Positions 21,163 through 31,719 of a DNA stretch of 64,000 bases are shown here, piece by piece (within the stretch, counting starts at the first letter, position 1; every line of letters begins with the position of its first letter). The notes below the pieces were generated by a model. The model had not been told where the DNA came from and did no database searches. It saw only the letters and a list, made by a program, of their open reading frames with translations. The translations under genes and the position numbers were made by a program. The DNA is taken from positions 62,001-126,000 of the forward strand of contig JASBNA010000007.1 in NCBI GenBank assembly GCA_038087015.1, read 5' to 3'. This DNA comes from Cerrena zonata (Eukaryota; Basidiomycota; Agaricomycetes; Polyporales; Cerrenaceae).

Positions 21163-23345
21163 TCTATGGTGCAAAGTCAAAAGTCACGTGACAGAAATTG
21201 AACCGCTGTTTGCTGAACGTCTACCTTTGCGACCTCGATAGTCATGTGACAGAAATTGACCCGTTTTTTCCTATTGTTTCCATTTCGAACATCCGGATGT
21301 CGCCAGTCATTATTCTCATGCTTTGCTCCCCTTTTCACCCTCTTTTTTTCTCCTCCTTCTCCTTGAAGCCCTCTGTTCCGACGGACTGCTTCCCTTCAGG
21401 TTACGCGGATGGCGACTACACCCCCTTGTCGATCCGCTCGTCTTGCTGCCCATGCATCACGTCCCGCTGCCTCCGTTTCTCAATGACCGCCCCACTATGT
21501 CAGCAATCCTTCGTCGCTGACCGTGCCACATCCTTCGCTCGTCGACTTTCTCTTACCCCTCAACGGCCCCTTCATTATCTACGGTTTGGACAACCGCCCC
21601 TCGTACTTCCAACCTTGTTCTTCCGTCCCTAACGCCACCTCTTCGGTTCGTGATCATTTCATTTTACTGGCTGGTCACTAATTTTTCTGTTCAGCTCGCT
21701 CCTTCCCGTGCGCTGTCGCCTGAGTCTCCCTCTGTCCCCTCGTCCTCATCCACCCTGTGCTCCTGCCAAGCAGGGCCCAATCATTCGCGCAACTGACACA
21801 ATCGTGCTCTTCGTAAGGCCAAGCGGGTACGCGCTAAGCTACGCCTTGTTGCGTCTGCTCAATGATGCTTGCAATCCAGCGCGGCGCTTGGCTTTCAGGC
21901 CTTAACGTAGCGTAGATTGCTGTGCACTCATGTCTTGACCTCAGATCGGCCCCCTCATATCCTCTTGTACGTTTATCACGTCTTTTGGTTGCTTCCGCTA
22001 ACCCTTCATTTTCTGCAGCACTTTTTTTTGGGTACGAACGTCGGCCATTGTCTCCACATCCTTCCGCCTTACCGCTCTGCTTGAGGACCCCTGTCTTGTC
22101 ACTATGTATATATATAATTCCCTACGTCGCTTGCAAATGTAATTGGTCACATCTCTGCTTCCTGTGCTTAATTGAGTGACTTCAAACTGTCTCTCTCTTT
22201 GTGAAATTCTGCCCTGCAGATGGTCATTCGTTCACGCTACGTGCCCTTCCATGAGTTCAAGCAGTTTCCTTGCATGTCTGGATCATTAGATGGTCTCTTC
22301 ACTGGTGATCGTCTCCTTTATCGTGGTTCTTTTGCATTGGATGCTGTACCTCCCGCTCCCCACATTGCTCTTGCCGTTCCATTACACTTTTTGGCTGGCT
22401 TCGTGATTGTGGTTGAATTTCATAAGCTGTTGACTCAACATCGCATTAAGATTAGATGTGGTTTCTTTTCTCCTGATGACTATCACGATGAACTTCGGTC
22501 TCATGTCTGCTCCTCTCAATGCAAGAGAAAAGTTGCCGTTTTTCATCACCCCTCTGTTAGCATTGTTAATCCTTTCGGGCAGCCCAACTTTGTGCCCTTG
22601 CCGAGTGAGATTCCTTCAGAATATCGTGAATTTGTCTACCCCAGCTCCACTACTTTCCCACCGCATCCTATGACTTTGGAAGCTCGCACTCAGATGTTAT
22701 GAGACTTCACAGATCAACTTAGTGAATCTGCTCTTGCTGAGCTCCCCTGCGCCGTCTGCGCTGAACTCATTAAAAGGTCCGACACCTCTGCTGTTAACAT
22801 GTCTGATCCTGTCTTTCAGCCTCTGGCGCGTTTAGATGCATCTGTTGCCGTCCTGACTTGTACCTCTGATGCTGTTGCCGCTCAATCGCTACATTCTCCC
22901 ATCCTTGAGCGCGCGGGTCTTAGCGTTCACCGTGACACTCGGGTGGCCAATGTTTGTTCTACATGTTTGACCGCTTTGAAGAACGACAGATTACCTCCCC
23001 GCTCGCTGGCGAATGGCCTGTGGGTGGGTGATATACCTCCAGAACTTCAGGCACTTAATTATTGTGAGAAACTTATGGTTGCTCGCTTCCGTCACAACAC
23101 CTTCATGGTTTCCGTTATCATGGGTCAACAACGGATGTCTGCCAATGCTGTCACGTTTGCACAACCAGTCGCTAAGTTTCATGCTATTTTACCGCCTCCG
23201 CCTTCGGATCTTGAGTCGTGCCTCGTCGTGCTTTTCACAGGCTCTTCCGCTCCCACCCCCGATGACATGAAACGCACTCCCCTTATTATTTGGAAGCAGG
23301 TTGTATGGGATGCTCTAATATGGCTTAAGTTGAATCATAAGAACT
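21163..23345 (+). mobile_element. Helitron 5' portion, truncated by gypsy element 2
   Basis: The coding part at 22220-23345 matches the N-terminal module found upstream of the Rep/helicase domains in basidiomycete Helitrons. The left border at 21163 is a guess: TCTATGGTGCAAAG starts with the TC expected of Helitrons after an A (21162), and GTCA(C/T)GTGACAGAAATTGA occurs twice nearby (about 21180 and 21241). The Rep and helicase domains are not present anywhere beyond the gypsy element, so the 3' part has been lost. Confidence 0.65.
22220..23345 (+). pseudogene. Helitron N-terminal module (DUF6570-like), truncated, one in-frame stop
   Basis: One frame from 22220 to the LTR at 23346, with a single TGA at 22700-22702. 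The first part contains a CSSQCKRKV segment. After the stop comes LPCAVCAELIKR (a CxxC pair), then CSTCLTALKNDRLPPRSLAN, then the diagnostic GLWVGDIPPELQALNYCEKL, MVARFRHNTFMV and FTGSSAPTPDDMKRTP. The arrangement 'LANGLW-GD-PPEL--L---EK---AR-RHN...VFTG--PT--D--RTPL' is what I know from the region preceding the helicase in fungal Helitron/PIF1 proteins, now called DUF6570. It ends at WLKLNHKNL, where the gypsy LTR begins. The upstream exon structure is unclear; a CTGCCCTGCAG acceptor lies directly before 22220. Confidence 0.75.
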
Positions 23346-23947
23346 TGTCAGCGACTAACTAAACTTACCTGCCTAGGTTGCCACAAGAACTCTGTCTTAA
23401 TACTTAAGTAACAATGTTAAGAGGTTAAAACCCAGATAAGTCTCAGTTAGGAGATTCAGGCAACCACCTTGAATCAGGTGACTAAGAGTAGGAACTGTCT
23501 TAGTTGAATACTCCTATTGAGTAGTATCTCAAGTCTGGGGGATGTATTGCTGAAAACAAGGTCTATATATACTAATCGGCCTGTGGCTGTGCACATGTCC
23601 TTCTAACCAATCAGATCACTCCTTCCCACGCCCTATGCTAGATTACCAATCCAATATCTGCAACCAACCAATAGCATTAAAGCCTCACTAGTCACGAGTC
23701 AGCCGACTTGATGATGAGTAAGCTAAACTGCCAAACTAACCAATAGCATAAAAGCCTCAAAGGCTGCTTGGTAATACACTATTGCACAAGCCAATAGCAT
23801 AAAGAGCTCAGAGAATGCTGAGTAAGCTATGTACATTGGTAAGCATGTGATTATCGAGAGCTTAGTCATTCCACTTATATCGTGAGAACCTTAGACATGC
23901 TTAGTTATGAAAGTAGAAGTATTGCCAAAAACAGTAAGTTCATGACA
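23346..23947 (-). repeat. 3' LTR of gypsy element 2
   Basis: 602 bp, TG...CA. Contains a TATA-like TATATATA block near 23564-23571 on the plus strand and several CCAATAGCATAA repeats (about 23669, 23740, 23791) that look like LTR promoter repeats. Confidence 0.94.
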
Positions 23948-23960
23948 TTACCCCCTCCTT
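23948..23960 (-). other. Polypurine tract of gypsy element 2
   Basis: On the minus strand this reads AAGGAGGGGGTAA directly before the 3' LTR. It is the expected plus-strand primer and fixes the element orientation. Confidence 0.8.
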
Positions 23961-23973
23961 AAGGATCACGTCC

Positions 23974-25170
23974 TCATGATCTTGCAAGAGTTCTTTCATA
24001 TACACCATCTTCCCAGTTAAAAAGCCATGATGGGTACATTCTAGATGGTTTAGTTGGCCAAGTTAAATGGTCCAGTTCTACAAATCTCAGCTGTTTAGGC
24101 TTAGGCCTGGGTGCATTTGGATGACGCTTATGAAAGTCCTTGACAGCTTTCTGAGCATTTGTCAACTGTGATGCAGGTTCCCAAGTTTCCTCTGATCTAG
24201 GATAGCCTTCCCAGTGGATAAGATACTTTAATACTCCTCGTTCAACCTTTGAATCTAAAATACTTTCAACATTGTACTCCTCTTTACCTTCAACGATCTC
24301 AGGTAGGGGAGGGAGTGGCTTCTGTTGTGAGGAATAAATAGGTGCAACATATGGAGTTAGAACTACTTCATTGAAAACAGGATGTATTGACCTCCAAGTA
24401 CTTGGTAATTGAAGTCGATATGCAGACTTTCCTATTTTCTCTGTAATCTTAAATGGTCCATACCGCTTGTCTTCCAGTTTCTTCATTGGTCTGTTGGTCT
24501 TGATATTGTATCCTTCTAACCATACTCTATCTCCAACATCATATTTCCTGGATTCCTTCTTTGTACGATCATAGTATTGTTTCATCATTTCTTGTGATGC
24601 TTTCATTGCAGATGCAGCCTCAGATTGAATTTCCTTGATACGATCTGCAAATTGCTCAGCTGTCACATTTTTGACTTCACGTCTTGCCTCATAACCTTTC
24701 CAAGGGTGAAAACCTTTGTTAACATAGAATGGAGAAAATCCTGTGGAAGACTGAGTTTTGTCATTATAAGCAAAACCAGCCATTGGTAACCACTCAGCCC
24801 AATCATCTTGTCTGTGATTTACAAACACACGAAGATATTGCTCAATTTCTTGATTAACACGTTCAGTCTGTCCATCAGTTTGAGGATGATATGCTGTGGA
24901 TGGATTTCCTTTAATACCTAGTAGTTCATAAAGAGCCTTAATGAACTTAGATACAAACTGAGGTCCTCTGTCACTGATAATCTTGCGTGGAAGGCCATGA
25001 TATACAAATACATGATCACGTAGTATTTTAGCCCAACCTTCTGATGTAAGTTCAATATTAGTTGGAAGAGGTATAATCTGCTTTCCACCAACATCAACTA
25101 TTACCAGAATTGCATCATATCCTTGTGACTCTGGAAGAGGTCCAATCATATCAACAGAGATATTTCCCAA
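23974..25170 (-). pseudogene. Integrase catalytic core and chromodomain of gypsy element 2 (frameshifted off pol)
   Basis: A 398-codon frame continuing the integrase that starts in the upstream pol frame. The catalytic triad is visible: the D of ISVDMIGPLP, the D of IISDRGPQFVS and the E of HPQTDGQTERVNQE. The late domain GDRVWLEGYNIKTNRP and KYGPF-like contacts follow. The chromodomain near the C-terminus reads YNVESILDSKVERGVLKYLI, HWEGYPRSEETWEPA. The ATG used by the open frame is incidental; the true protein would enter from pol. Joining needs one base more in the A-rich run at about 25162-25166, so integrase is broken in this copy unless rescued by frameshifting. Confidence 0.9.
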
Positions 25171-28061
25171 GGCCGAGATGGAACTTCATTAGGTTGCAAG
25201 GGTGCTGCAAGCTTCTCATGATGGGGTTTAGTTCTTTGACAAACCTCACATCCAGTCACATAAGCTTGAACATCTGCACGGATCCTTGGCCACCAGTAAT
25301 TGCGAGTAATCAGCTCATGGGTTTTATAACGACCAGGATGTCCAGCCATTATAGAATCATGATGTATTTGAATGATCTCTTCACGAAGTTGTTTATCTCT
25401 TGGTATATAGATACGACCATGCCAGGTGATAATTCCATCAGATTCTTCCCATCCCTTCTCCTGATTGACCAGTGCTTGCTCCACTGCACTGTCACGATTT
25501 CTTCCGAGTTTCTTGATTCGTTCTAGAAGACTATTATCCTGAACAATCTCAAATTCCATAGCTCTGAACCAGTAAGGTTTTAACAGTACCACATTCTCAT
25601 TATCATCTTGACCTCGATAATGGTCTACACGCCTTGACAGAAGATCTGGCTTAGTGTGTAATCTCCCAGGTTTATGATGTAAACTGAAATGATAGTTTGC
25701 TAACTCTGTTACCCATCTAGCTTGCCTGCGATTGAGTTTCTGGGGTTTCCTAAAGTACTCAAGGTTCTTGTGGTCTGTCCAGATCTCAAACTCATGCTTT
25801 GCACCCATCAGATAGTGTCTCCACTCATCTAATGCAGTCATCATAGCTAAAAGTTCCTTGTCATAAATCTCATAATTGCGCTCAACAGCAGTCATAGATT
25901 TAGACAGAAAGGCAACAGGATGCCACTTTCCATCATGCATTTGAGACAAAACTGCTCCAACTGCATAATCAGATGCATCACATTCCACCCGATATGGTTC
26001 ATCATCTGTAGGGATAACAAGAACAGGTGCTGTGATAATGCTTTCTTTGATCTGCTCAAAAGCCTTCTGTTGTGAATCTCCCCAAGTCCAATCTGCTTTT
26101 CCAGTCAGAGATGTCAATGGTCTTGCAATATCTCCATATCCTAGTATAAAGCGGCGATAGAAATTGGTAAATCCTAAAAATGCTTGAACATCTCTCTTGC
26201 ATTTTGGCACAGGCCATTCAGATACACCACGGACTTTGACAGGGTCCATTCCAACATGTCCTTCAGAGATGATCATTCCAAGATACTCAACTTGAGTTGC
26301 TTCAAACTCACACTTCTCTGCTTTGAGATATAACTTGTGCTCTCTGAGAATCTGTAACACTTTACGAACAATATATCTATGTTCCTCCAGAGTCTTGGTG
26401 AAGATCATAATATCATCTAGGTATACAACAACTACACCTTGATTAATCAAATCCTTAAACAAGTCATTCATCAGAGTTTGGAAAGTAGCAGGTGAGTTTG
26501 TTAGTCCAAAGAACATAACAAGAGGTTCAAATAGTCCCCGGTTGGTTCTGAAAGCAGCTTTCCATTCATCACCTTCCTTGATACGAACATTGTTATATCC
26601 CCAACATACATCAAGCTTTGTAAAATACCTTGCTCCTTTCAACTTGTTCACTAGCTCTGGGATGAGAGGTATAGGATACCTATTCTTGATAGTCATCTCA
26701 TTAAGCTTCCGATAATCCTGAACAGGTCTAAGACTTCCATCTTTCTTCTTGACAAAGAAGAATGGTGAAGCCATAGGAGATTTTGAAGGTCTGATACGTC
26801 CAGAGCGTAAATTCTCTTCTAAGAATTCATCAAGCATCTTCTGTTCTTCAAGGTTCAAAGGATAGATCTTGCAATCTAGAGGCTTTGCACCTGGAGTCAG
26901 CTCAATCACATGATCCCATGGTCTATGTTTAGGCAGAGTATCAAATTCCTGCTTTGCAAATACCTCAGCAAAGTCCTGATAGTGCTCTGGTACTATACTC
27001 TCAAAGTCCTTCTTAATCTTGTCAGCATTACTTGCTTCTGCTAACTTAGAAGATATAGTTGCCTTTGCTCGAATATGTAACTTATCTAGACCAAGATAAG
27101 ATCTGTAATCCATAAGAAAAAGCCTGTCTCCTTCCTCCAAGGGATTTTGACAGTCTTCTTCCTCATCTTCATCAGGTTCCAAAATACGCATCATATAGCC
27201 ACACTGAGAGGGACAGCGATCAAACTTGATAGTTCCTTCCTGCCAGTTAACAGAAGGATTATGTAACTTCAGCCAGTCATAACCAATAAATAAGTCAGAC
27301 CTGCCAAGATCAGTCACAGAAAGTTCAATAACTTCTCTATGATCTTGAATCTTCATAACAAGTTCAACAAATTCAGTGATTGGTCCTGCCTTATTACGAC
27401 TTCCATCTGCATTATAAACTGGTATAGGTCGAGGTGACTTTCTAGTTGTAAGACCATGTTTCTTGACAAACTTTGTATCAATAGAAGATCCCATACAGCC
27501 ACTATCAATAAGTGCTTGTACTGTGAAGGTGTTCAAATTGTCTAGTGTCTGAAGTACAGCTGACACATCCAATTGATTACCACGGCCTTCTCTGATGATA
27601 CTTTTAGTTCTTGCATATTCCTCTAGTTCTGCTATTGCTTGCTCATCATTCAAACCAATAATTCTATGAAGTTCTTCCCAAGTAGCCTCATGCTGTTTTT
27701 TTGGATGTACCCACATTCTGAATATACCAATACTTCTGCAGTTGTTCTCTCGCATACGCCTGAGAGTCCACACACTACCAAAAGGTTCTGCATATTCTTC
27801 CTTAGGTTTATCCTCAGGCTTGTCTAAAATAATCTCCTCATTCTGGGCATTACAGGGAATTAAGCATGGCTCTGAACCACCACCGCGCTCATTATCTTGA
27901 GGAGACGCCCTAGCCTGAATTTTAGATACTATTTCAACAGCATGTTGACTGGTTTGAGTCTGCAGCTGGGAAGCTACTGAGACTCGTTGCAAAAATCCAA
28001 ATCCATTTGAGTTGGATTCTCTGGCATCTTGGCATGTACCAGCTTTCTGATCTGATCCCAT
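25146..28061 (-). CDS. pol of gypsy element 2: protease, RT, RNase H, integrase zinc region
   Basis: 971 codons. Protease: LIDSGCMGSS, catalytic Asp about residue 186. RT: about 370-590, with LRPVQDYRKLNE, LDVCWGYNNVRI and the YLDDIMIF catalytic box about residue 547. RNase H: about 670-800, with VECDASDYAVGAVLSQ, YDKELLAMM and WTDHKNLEYF. Integrase HHCC zinc region: about 900-950, HHDSIMAGHPG then CEVCQRTK. It ends prematurely at PWEIS because of the frameshift described for the next frame. It overlaps the end of gag by 88 nt in the -1 frame, so expression presumably needs -1 ribosomal frameshifting; the first ATG in the overlap is probably not the true start. The reading frame is otherwise uninterrupted, consistent with a young insertion. 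Confidence 0.92.
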   Translation of the reverse strand: MGSDQKAGTCQDARESNSNGFGFLQRVSVASQLQTQTSQHAVEIVSKIQARASPQDNERGGGSEPCLIPCNAQNEEIILDKPEDKPKEEYAEPFGSVWTLRRMRENNCRSIGIFRMWVHPKKQHEATWEELHRIIGLNDEQAIAELEEYARTKSIIREGRGNQLDVSAVLQTLDNLNTFTVQALIDSGCMGSSIDTKFVKKHGLTTRKSPRPIPVYNADGSRNKAGPITEFVELVMKIQDHREVIELSVTDLGRSDLFIGYDWLKLHNPSVNWQEGTIKFDRCPSQCGYMMRILEPDEDEEEDCQNPLEEGDRLFLMDYRSYLGLDKLHIRAKATISSKLAEASNADKIKKDFESIVPEHYQDFAEVFAKQEFDTLPKHRPWDHVIELTPGAKPLDCKIYPLNLEEQKMLDEFLEENLRSGRIRPSKSPMASPFFFVKKKDGSLRPVQDYRKLNEMTIKNRYPIPLIPELVNKLKGARYFTKLDVCWGYNNVRIKEGDEWKAAFRTNRGLFEPLVMFFGLTNSPATFQTLMNDLFKDLINQGVVVVYLDDIMIFTKTLEEHRYIVRKVLQILREHKLYLKAEKCEFEATQVEYLGMIISEGHVGMDPVKVRGVSEWPVPKCKRDVQAFLGFTNFYRRFILGYGDIARPLTSLTGKADWTWGDSQQKAFEQIKESIITAPVLVIPTDDEPYRVECDASDYAVGAVLSQMHDGKWHPVAFLSKSMTAVERNYEIYDKELLAMMTALDEWRHYLMGAKHEFEIWTDHKNLEYFRKPQKLNRRQARWVTELANYHFSLHHKPGRLHTKPDLLSRRVDHYRGQDDNENVVLLKPYWFRAMEFEIVQDNSLLERIKKLGRNRDSAVEQALVNQEKGWEESDGIITWHGRIYIPRDKQLREEIIQIHHDSIMAGHPGRYKTHELITRNYWWPRIRADVQAYVTGCEVCQRTKPHHEKLAAPLQPNEVPSRPWEISLLI

Positions 28062-29086
28062 GTCAATTCCTTTGCCATATCTGCAACATCCACTTGTGGA
28101 ATATCTGCTTGTTCAACTTGTCTAACAACCTGTGGTTTTATCGGACAATTACGACTGATATGTCCTGGCTGACCACATCTGTAGCAGAGTCTTTCCTTTC
28201 TCAACCTATCTATGTCCATAGGCTGACCATGACCACCAAAGGTAATACCAGTACCATCTTTACGTGCAGGTACAGTTGTGTGATATCCTTCAGATCTTGT
28301 AAACCACCCCATGTTAGTTGTGACTGTGGTGTTGGGTTTCACCACTAAAGGTCCTGACTTCATACGACCTTGAAGTCTACGCTGCATGTTATCAATCCTG
28401 ATAACCTTCTCTTTATAGCTCTCATAACTTGTAGGTAAAGAATCGCTATCATAGACTCTTTCTATCAGGCGGTAACTGAGCCCTTGCTCAATCCTAGAGA
28501 TCAAATACTGCTCATGATCTCCTCCAGTCCTGAATCCTGCTTGAACCATAAGTTGTTCAAACTCTACAAAGTATTCATCTGCAGTGCGAGGTCCTTGCCT
28601 AAGAGCTTCCAACTTAGCTTGTGCATTCAACCTGAAGTTGGCATCCTTGAAGGACTTGTCCAATGCTTCCAAGAACTCCTTCCAGGTATCTGTAACAGTA
28701 ACATCTCCAACATCATCTATCTTAGCTTCCAAATAGTTCTGAGCCCATTTGTCAGCAAACCCTTCTTTCATATAAGATAAGGTAAACAGAATCTTAGCTT
28801 GGTCTGTTGCAAACCTATCTCTCTTTTCAGCAATGAATAGAATAACTTGTCTTCTCCATGAAGCATACTTAGCTTTGCTTCCATCAAAGACTGCTGGCTT
28901 AGCACCCTGAACTTTGGTATCAGAGTCATTCATCATACTGAGTAACTGTAAAGGTTTGACTATTGGTGAGAGAAGTGGGGTAGAGGGATACTGAGGTGAT
29001 AGATTGACTGAGGGTGTAGAGGGTTCTTCTGAATGTGCTTCTGAAGAAGGTGTTGAAGGTCTTGAGCGATACACAAAGTAATCCAC
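27974..29086 (-). CDS. gag of gypsy element 2
   Basis: 370 codons, intact. The middle (about residues 60-240) resembles the retrotransposon gag capsid domain: WRRQVILFIAEK, FADKWAQNYL, WKEFLEALDKSFKD, ADEYFVEFEQLMVQAG. A canonical nucleocapsid zinc knuckle CYRCGQPGHISRNC (C-x2-C-x4-H-x4-C) is at residues 301-314. The N-terminal 50 residues are Ser/Pro-rich. Gag assembles the virus-like particle and packages the RNA. The start is the ATG at 29086; no upstream in-frame extension looks better. Its last 88 nt overlap pol. Confidence 0.92.
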   Translation of the reverse strand: MDYFVYRSRPSTPSSEAHSEEPSTPSVNLSPQYPSTPLLSPIVKPLQLLSMMNDSDTKVQGAKPAVFDGSKAKYASWRRQVILFIAEKRDRFATDQAKILFTLSYMKEGFADKWAQNYLEAKIDDVGDVTVTDTWKEFLEALDKSFKDANFRLNAQAKLEALRQGPRTADEYFVEFEQLMVQAGFRTGGDHEQYLISRIEQGLSYRLIERVYDSDSLPTSYESYKEKVIRIDNMQRRLQGRMKSGPLVVKPNTTVTTNMGWFTRSEGYHTTVPARKDGTGITFGGHGQPMDIDRLRKERLCYRCGQPGHISRNCPIKPQVVRQVEQADIPQVDVADMAKELTWDQIRKLVHAKMPENPTQMDLDFCNESQ

Positions 29087-29327
29087 GATGACAATAATAT
29101 AACTAGGAAAAGATGATACACTGGTCCACCAGTACCTTTCTGGTTTCCACCCACAGTGGGATCCTTAATAACTCGGTATCAAAGATCACTGTATCACAAA
29201 TGAGACTATTTACCAAGGCTTGCTCCTTGATAAACCAAGTCACACAATTCCAAATCCAAGGTAACAATAACTAGGTAACACTACTTGTTATCTTCTGATG
29301 ATAACCAAGTAAACAAACAGTTTGACA

Positions 29328-29490
29328 CCACTAGAGGACTCCTGGCTCCGTGCTTTTGTCAAAACTAAAACAATGATTGAACACCACTAGAGAACTCTTG
29401 GCTCCGTGCTATTGTTCTAATCACAAACTTATTGAATACCACTAGAGGACTCTTGGCTCCATGCTTTTATTCAATAAACTCAGACTAATA
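29328..29490 (-). repeat. Three tandem ~55-bp repeats in the leader of gypsy element 2
   Basis: The block CCACTAGAG(G/A)ACTC followed by TGGCTCC(G/A)TGCT recurs at 29328, 29384 and 29439 (plus-strand coordinates), spaced 55-56 bp, between gag and the 5' LTR. Such leader repeats could be packaging or structural RNA elements; that is inference. Confidence 0.85.
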
Positions 29491-29593
29491 GAATTCCAAC
29501 TAATTCTATATCTGACCATAAAGACACTTCCTTTATAACCAAAGGAGTAAAGGTATAAGAGGGTAAAGTAGGCAGTAGAGAGACTTGAGATAA

Positions 29594-30195
29594 TGTCAGC
29601 GACTAACTAAACTTACCTGCCTAGGTTGCCACAAGAACTCTGTCTTAATACTTAAGTAATAATGTTAAGAGGTTAAAACCCAGATAAGTCTCAGTTAGGA
29701 GATTCAGGCAACCACCTTGAATCAGGTGACTAAGAGTAGGAACTGTCTTAGTTGAATACTCCTATTGAGTAGTATCTCAAGTCTGGGGGATGTATTGCTG
29801 AAAACAAGGTCTATATATACTAATCAGCCTGTGGCTATGCACATGTCCTTCTAACCAATCAGATCACTCCTTCCCATGCCCTATGCTAGATTACCAATCC
29901 AATATCTGCAACCAATCAATAGCATTAAGGCCTCACTAGTCACGAGTCAGCCAACTTGATGATGAGTAAGCTAAACCGCCAAACTAACCAATAGCATAAA
30001 AGCCTCAAAGGCTGCTTGGTAATATACTATTGCACAAGCCAATAGCATAAAGAGCTCAGAGAATGCTGAGTAAGCTATGTACATTGGTAAGCATGTGATT
30101 ATCGAGAGCTTAGTCATTCCACTTATATCGTGAGAATCTTAGATATGCTTAGTTATGAAAGTAGAAGTATTGCCAAAAACAGTAAGTTCATGACA
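29594..30195 (-). repeat. 5' LTR of gypsy element 2
   Basis: 602 bp, gap-free match to the 3' LTR. In element orientation the sequence after it begins TTATCTCAAGTCTC; no standard 3'-end tRNA primer complement is obvious. Confidence 0.94.
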
Positions 30196-31719
30196 GTATC
30201 ACTATATATACTTATTTCTACTTTATATCCAAATTAATTTATATTTATTCTGACACTATTGCTACTTGCTTGGGCTCTGGGTTTCATGTAACCACTGCCC
30301 CTTCAGCATCATTTAAGATAAATAACTACTACAACTATTCTGTGAGCAGTGCTTTCTGTGTATTGTTCACTCAACTAACTCGGGTTCATATCCTCTAATG
30401 AGATTATGGTCTTACTCTGATGTTATATATCTGATTGCTCTCTCTCTTCTTCATTATTTGCTTTTGCTAGAAATGATTCTCAATTTGAATATCTCATGAT
30501 GCATGTGTTCAAATACTGATTATGCTGTGAAGCAAGCAGCTCATTCATAGATGTTCTACCTTTGTAGATATATTGAATAATCTTAAGTCCTGCATTTTTA
30601 AAATGCTTTGCACTACTTGTAATTATTATATCATCTCAGTTGACAATTTCTGCTTCTACAATCTTAGAGTTAGACATTGATTGTAAATAACAACTGAGAG
30701 TAACATACTCTTTTTTTGAGTTGATATATCCACAGATATTACTTATGTAGTTGCTATTATAGGAGAGGTCAGAGCATATCAAAGAGAATGATGATTACAA
30801 GACTTGCCTGTTTTGAAGAGTTGCAAGATATTGATATCTACTATAGAGTCAGTGAGTTGCATATTGATGGGTATGATACTATTTATTGCTATATGGAAAA
30901 GAACTCAGATGCTTAGAAAATAAAGCTCATTGATAAACCTGTCTAAAATCAGCTGACAAAATGAATACTAGATAGATGGTGGATAATAGATCTTCTCATT
31001 CAATAATAACATAGATGGCTCAGGTGTGTAGTTCTTATTTATAACTGATACAGGTATATATTTCCAAGGTGTAGAGATATATTTGAAGTTATCAATGATG
31101 GCAGAAATACACTCTGCAAATATGGTAGTATCAAAATAAACCTCATAGGAGAATTGTCTGAGAAGATGGTAGATATAAAGAGTGAGCATGTGCATAGAGG
31201 TGGTAAAGTGGTCTTTTTCTTTGATAAACTAAGTACTGTCAGTAAAGAAATTAGAATGATTAGTGAAAGGCCAGGGTGGACTGAACACATATTAGAAGTA
31301 GAAAGCAGACAGAGGGTGTGATAGCTTACTTGTAAGAAAAGACTTCACATAGAAGGATAACTAGCTCCCTATATATCCCAGACCTTGCTATCGTTATCTG
31401 AAAACTTCTGCTGATGATTTTTGAGGTAGAATAGAAGATGACAATATAATGGTAAGCCTAATCTTCAATATGTTCTTCATCCTCAGGTGCTAGGGGGGAA
31501 GTACCACTAATTATATTTAGAATTATTAGATAGCTGAATTTGAAATATTGTAAGTACTTATGGTTCATCAAAGAAGATATCTTATGCAGACTTGGGAAAT
31601 AGGCCAATGCTAGCAAAACACAATTCCTTCAGTGACCTTCTTACCTCTGAGAATATCTACACTAGTTGTGCTCAAATAGTAGCTATAGATAAAAGAAACC
31701 ACAATATTGCCCTCAAAAT
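30196..31719. other. AT-rich flank, no supported gene
   Basis: The sequence changes abruptly to AT-rich after the gypsy element. Two overlapping minus-strand frames (30968-31195 and 31039-31290) and a short plus frame near 30740-30915 have protein-like composition but no motif I recognise. They may be decayed exons. Confidence 0.35.

Larger units (their letters stand above)
23346..30195 (-). mobile_element. Ty3/gypsy chromovirus-type LTR retrotransposon 2 (near-intact)
   Basis: 6,850 bp on the minus strand, with two 602-bp LTRs (TGTCATGAAC...AGTCGCTGACA in element orientation). The LTRs differ at 11 positions with no gaps, all transitions. It encodes gag with a canonical zinc knuckle, and a pol with protease, RT, RNase H, integrase and chromodomain. 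The only clear lesion is a one-base frameshift in integrase. The flanking 5-mers differ (GAACT at 23341, GTATC at 30196), so one side has been replaced since insertion or the element arose by inter-element recombination. It interrupts the Helitron module on the left. Confidence 0.95.

Noticed and set aside
23948..23973. Possible primer binding site next to this LTR
   Set aside because: On the minus strand it is the purine-rich tract that precedes the 3' LTR, so it is the polypurine tract rather than the tRNA site.
25110..25526. Plus-strand 138-codon frame in gypsy element 2
   Set aside because: Antisense of integrase and pol of the element.
29321..29490. Short tandem repeats considered as a CRISPR-like array
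   Set aside because: Only three imperfect units inside a eukaryotic retrotransposon leader; spacing is part of a 55-bp tandem repeat, no cas genes.
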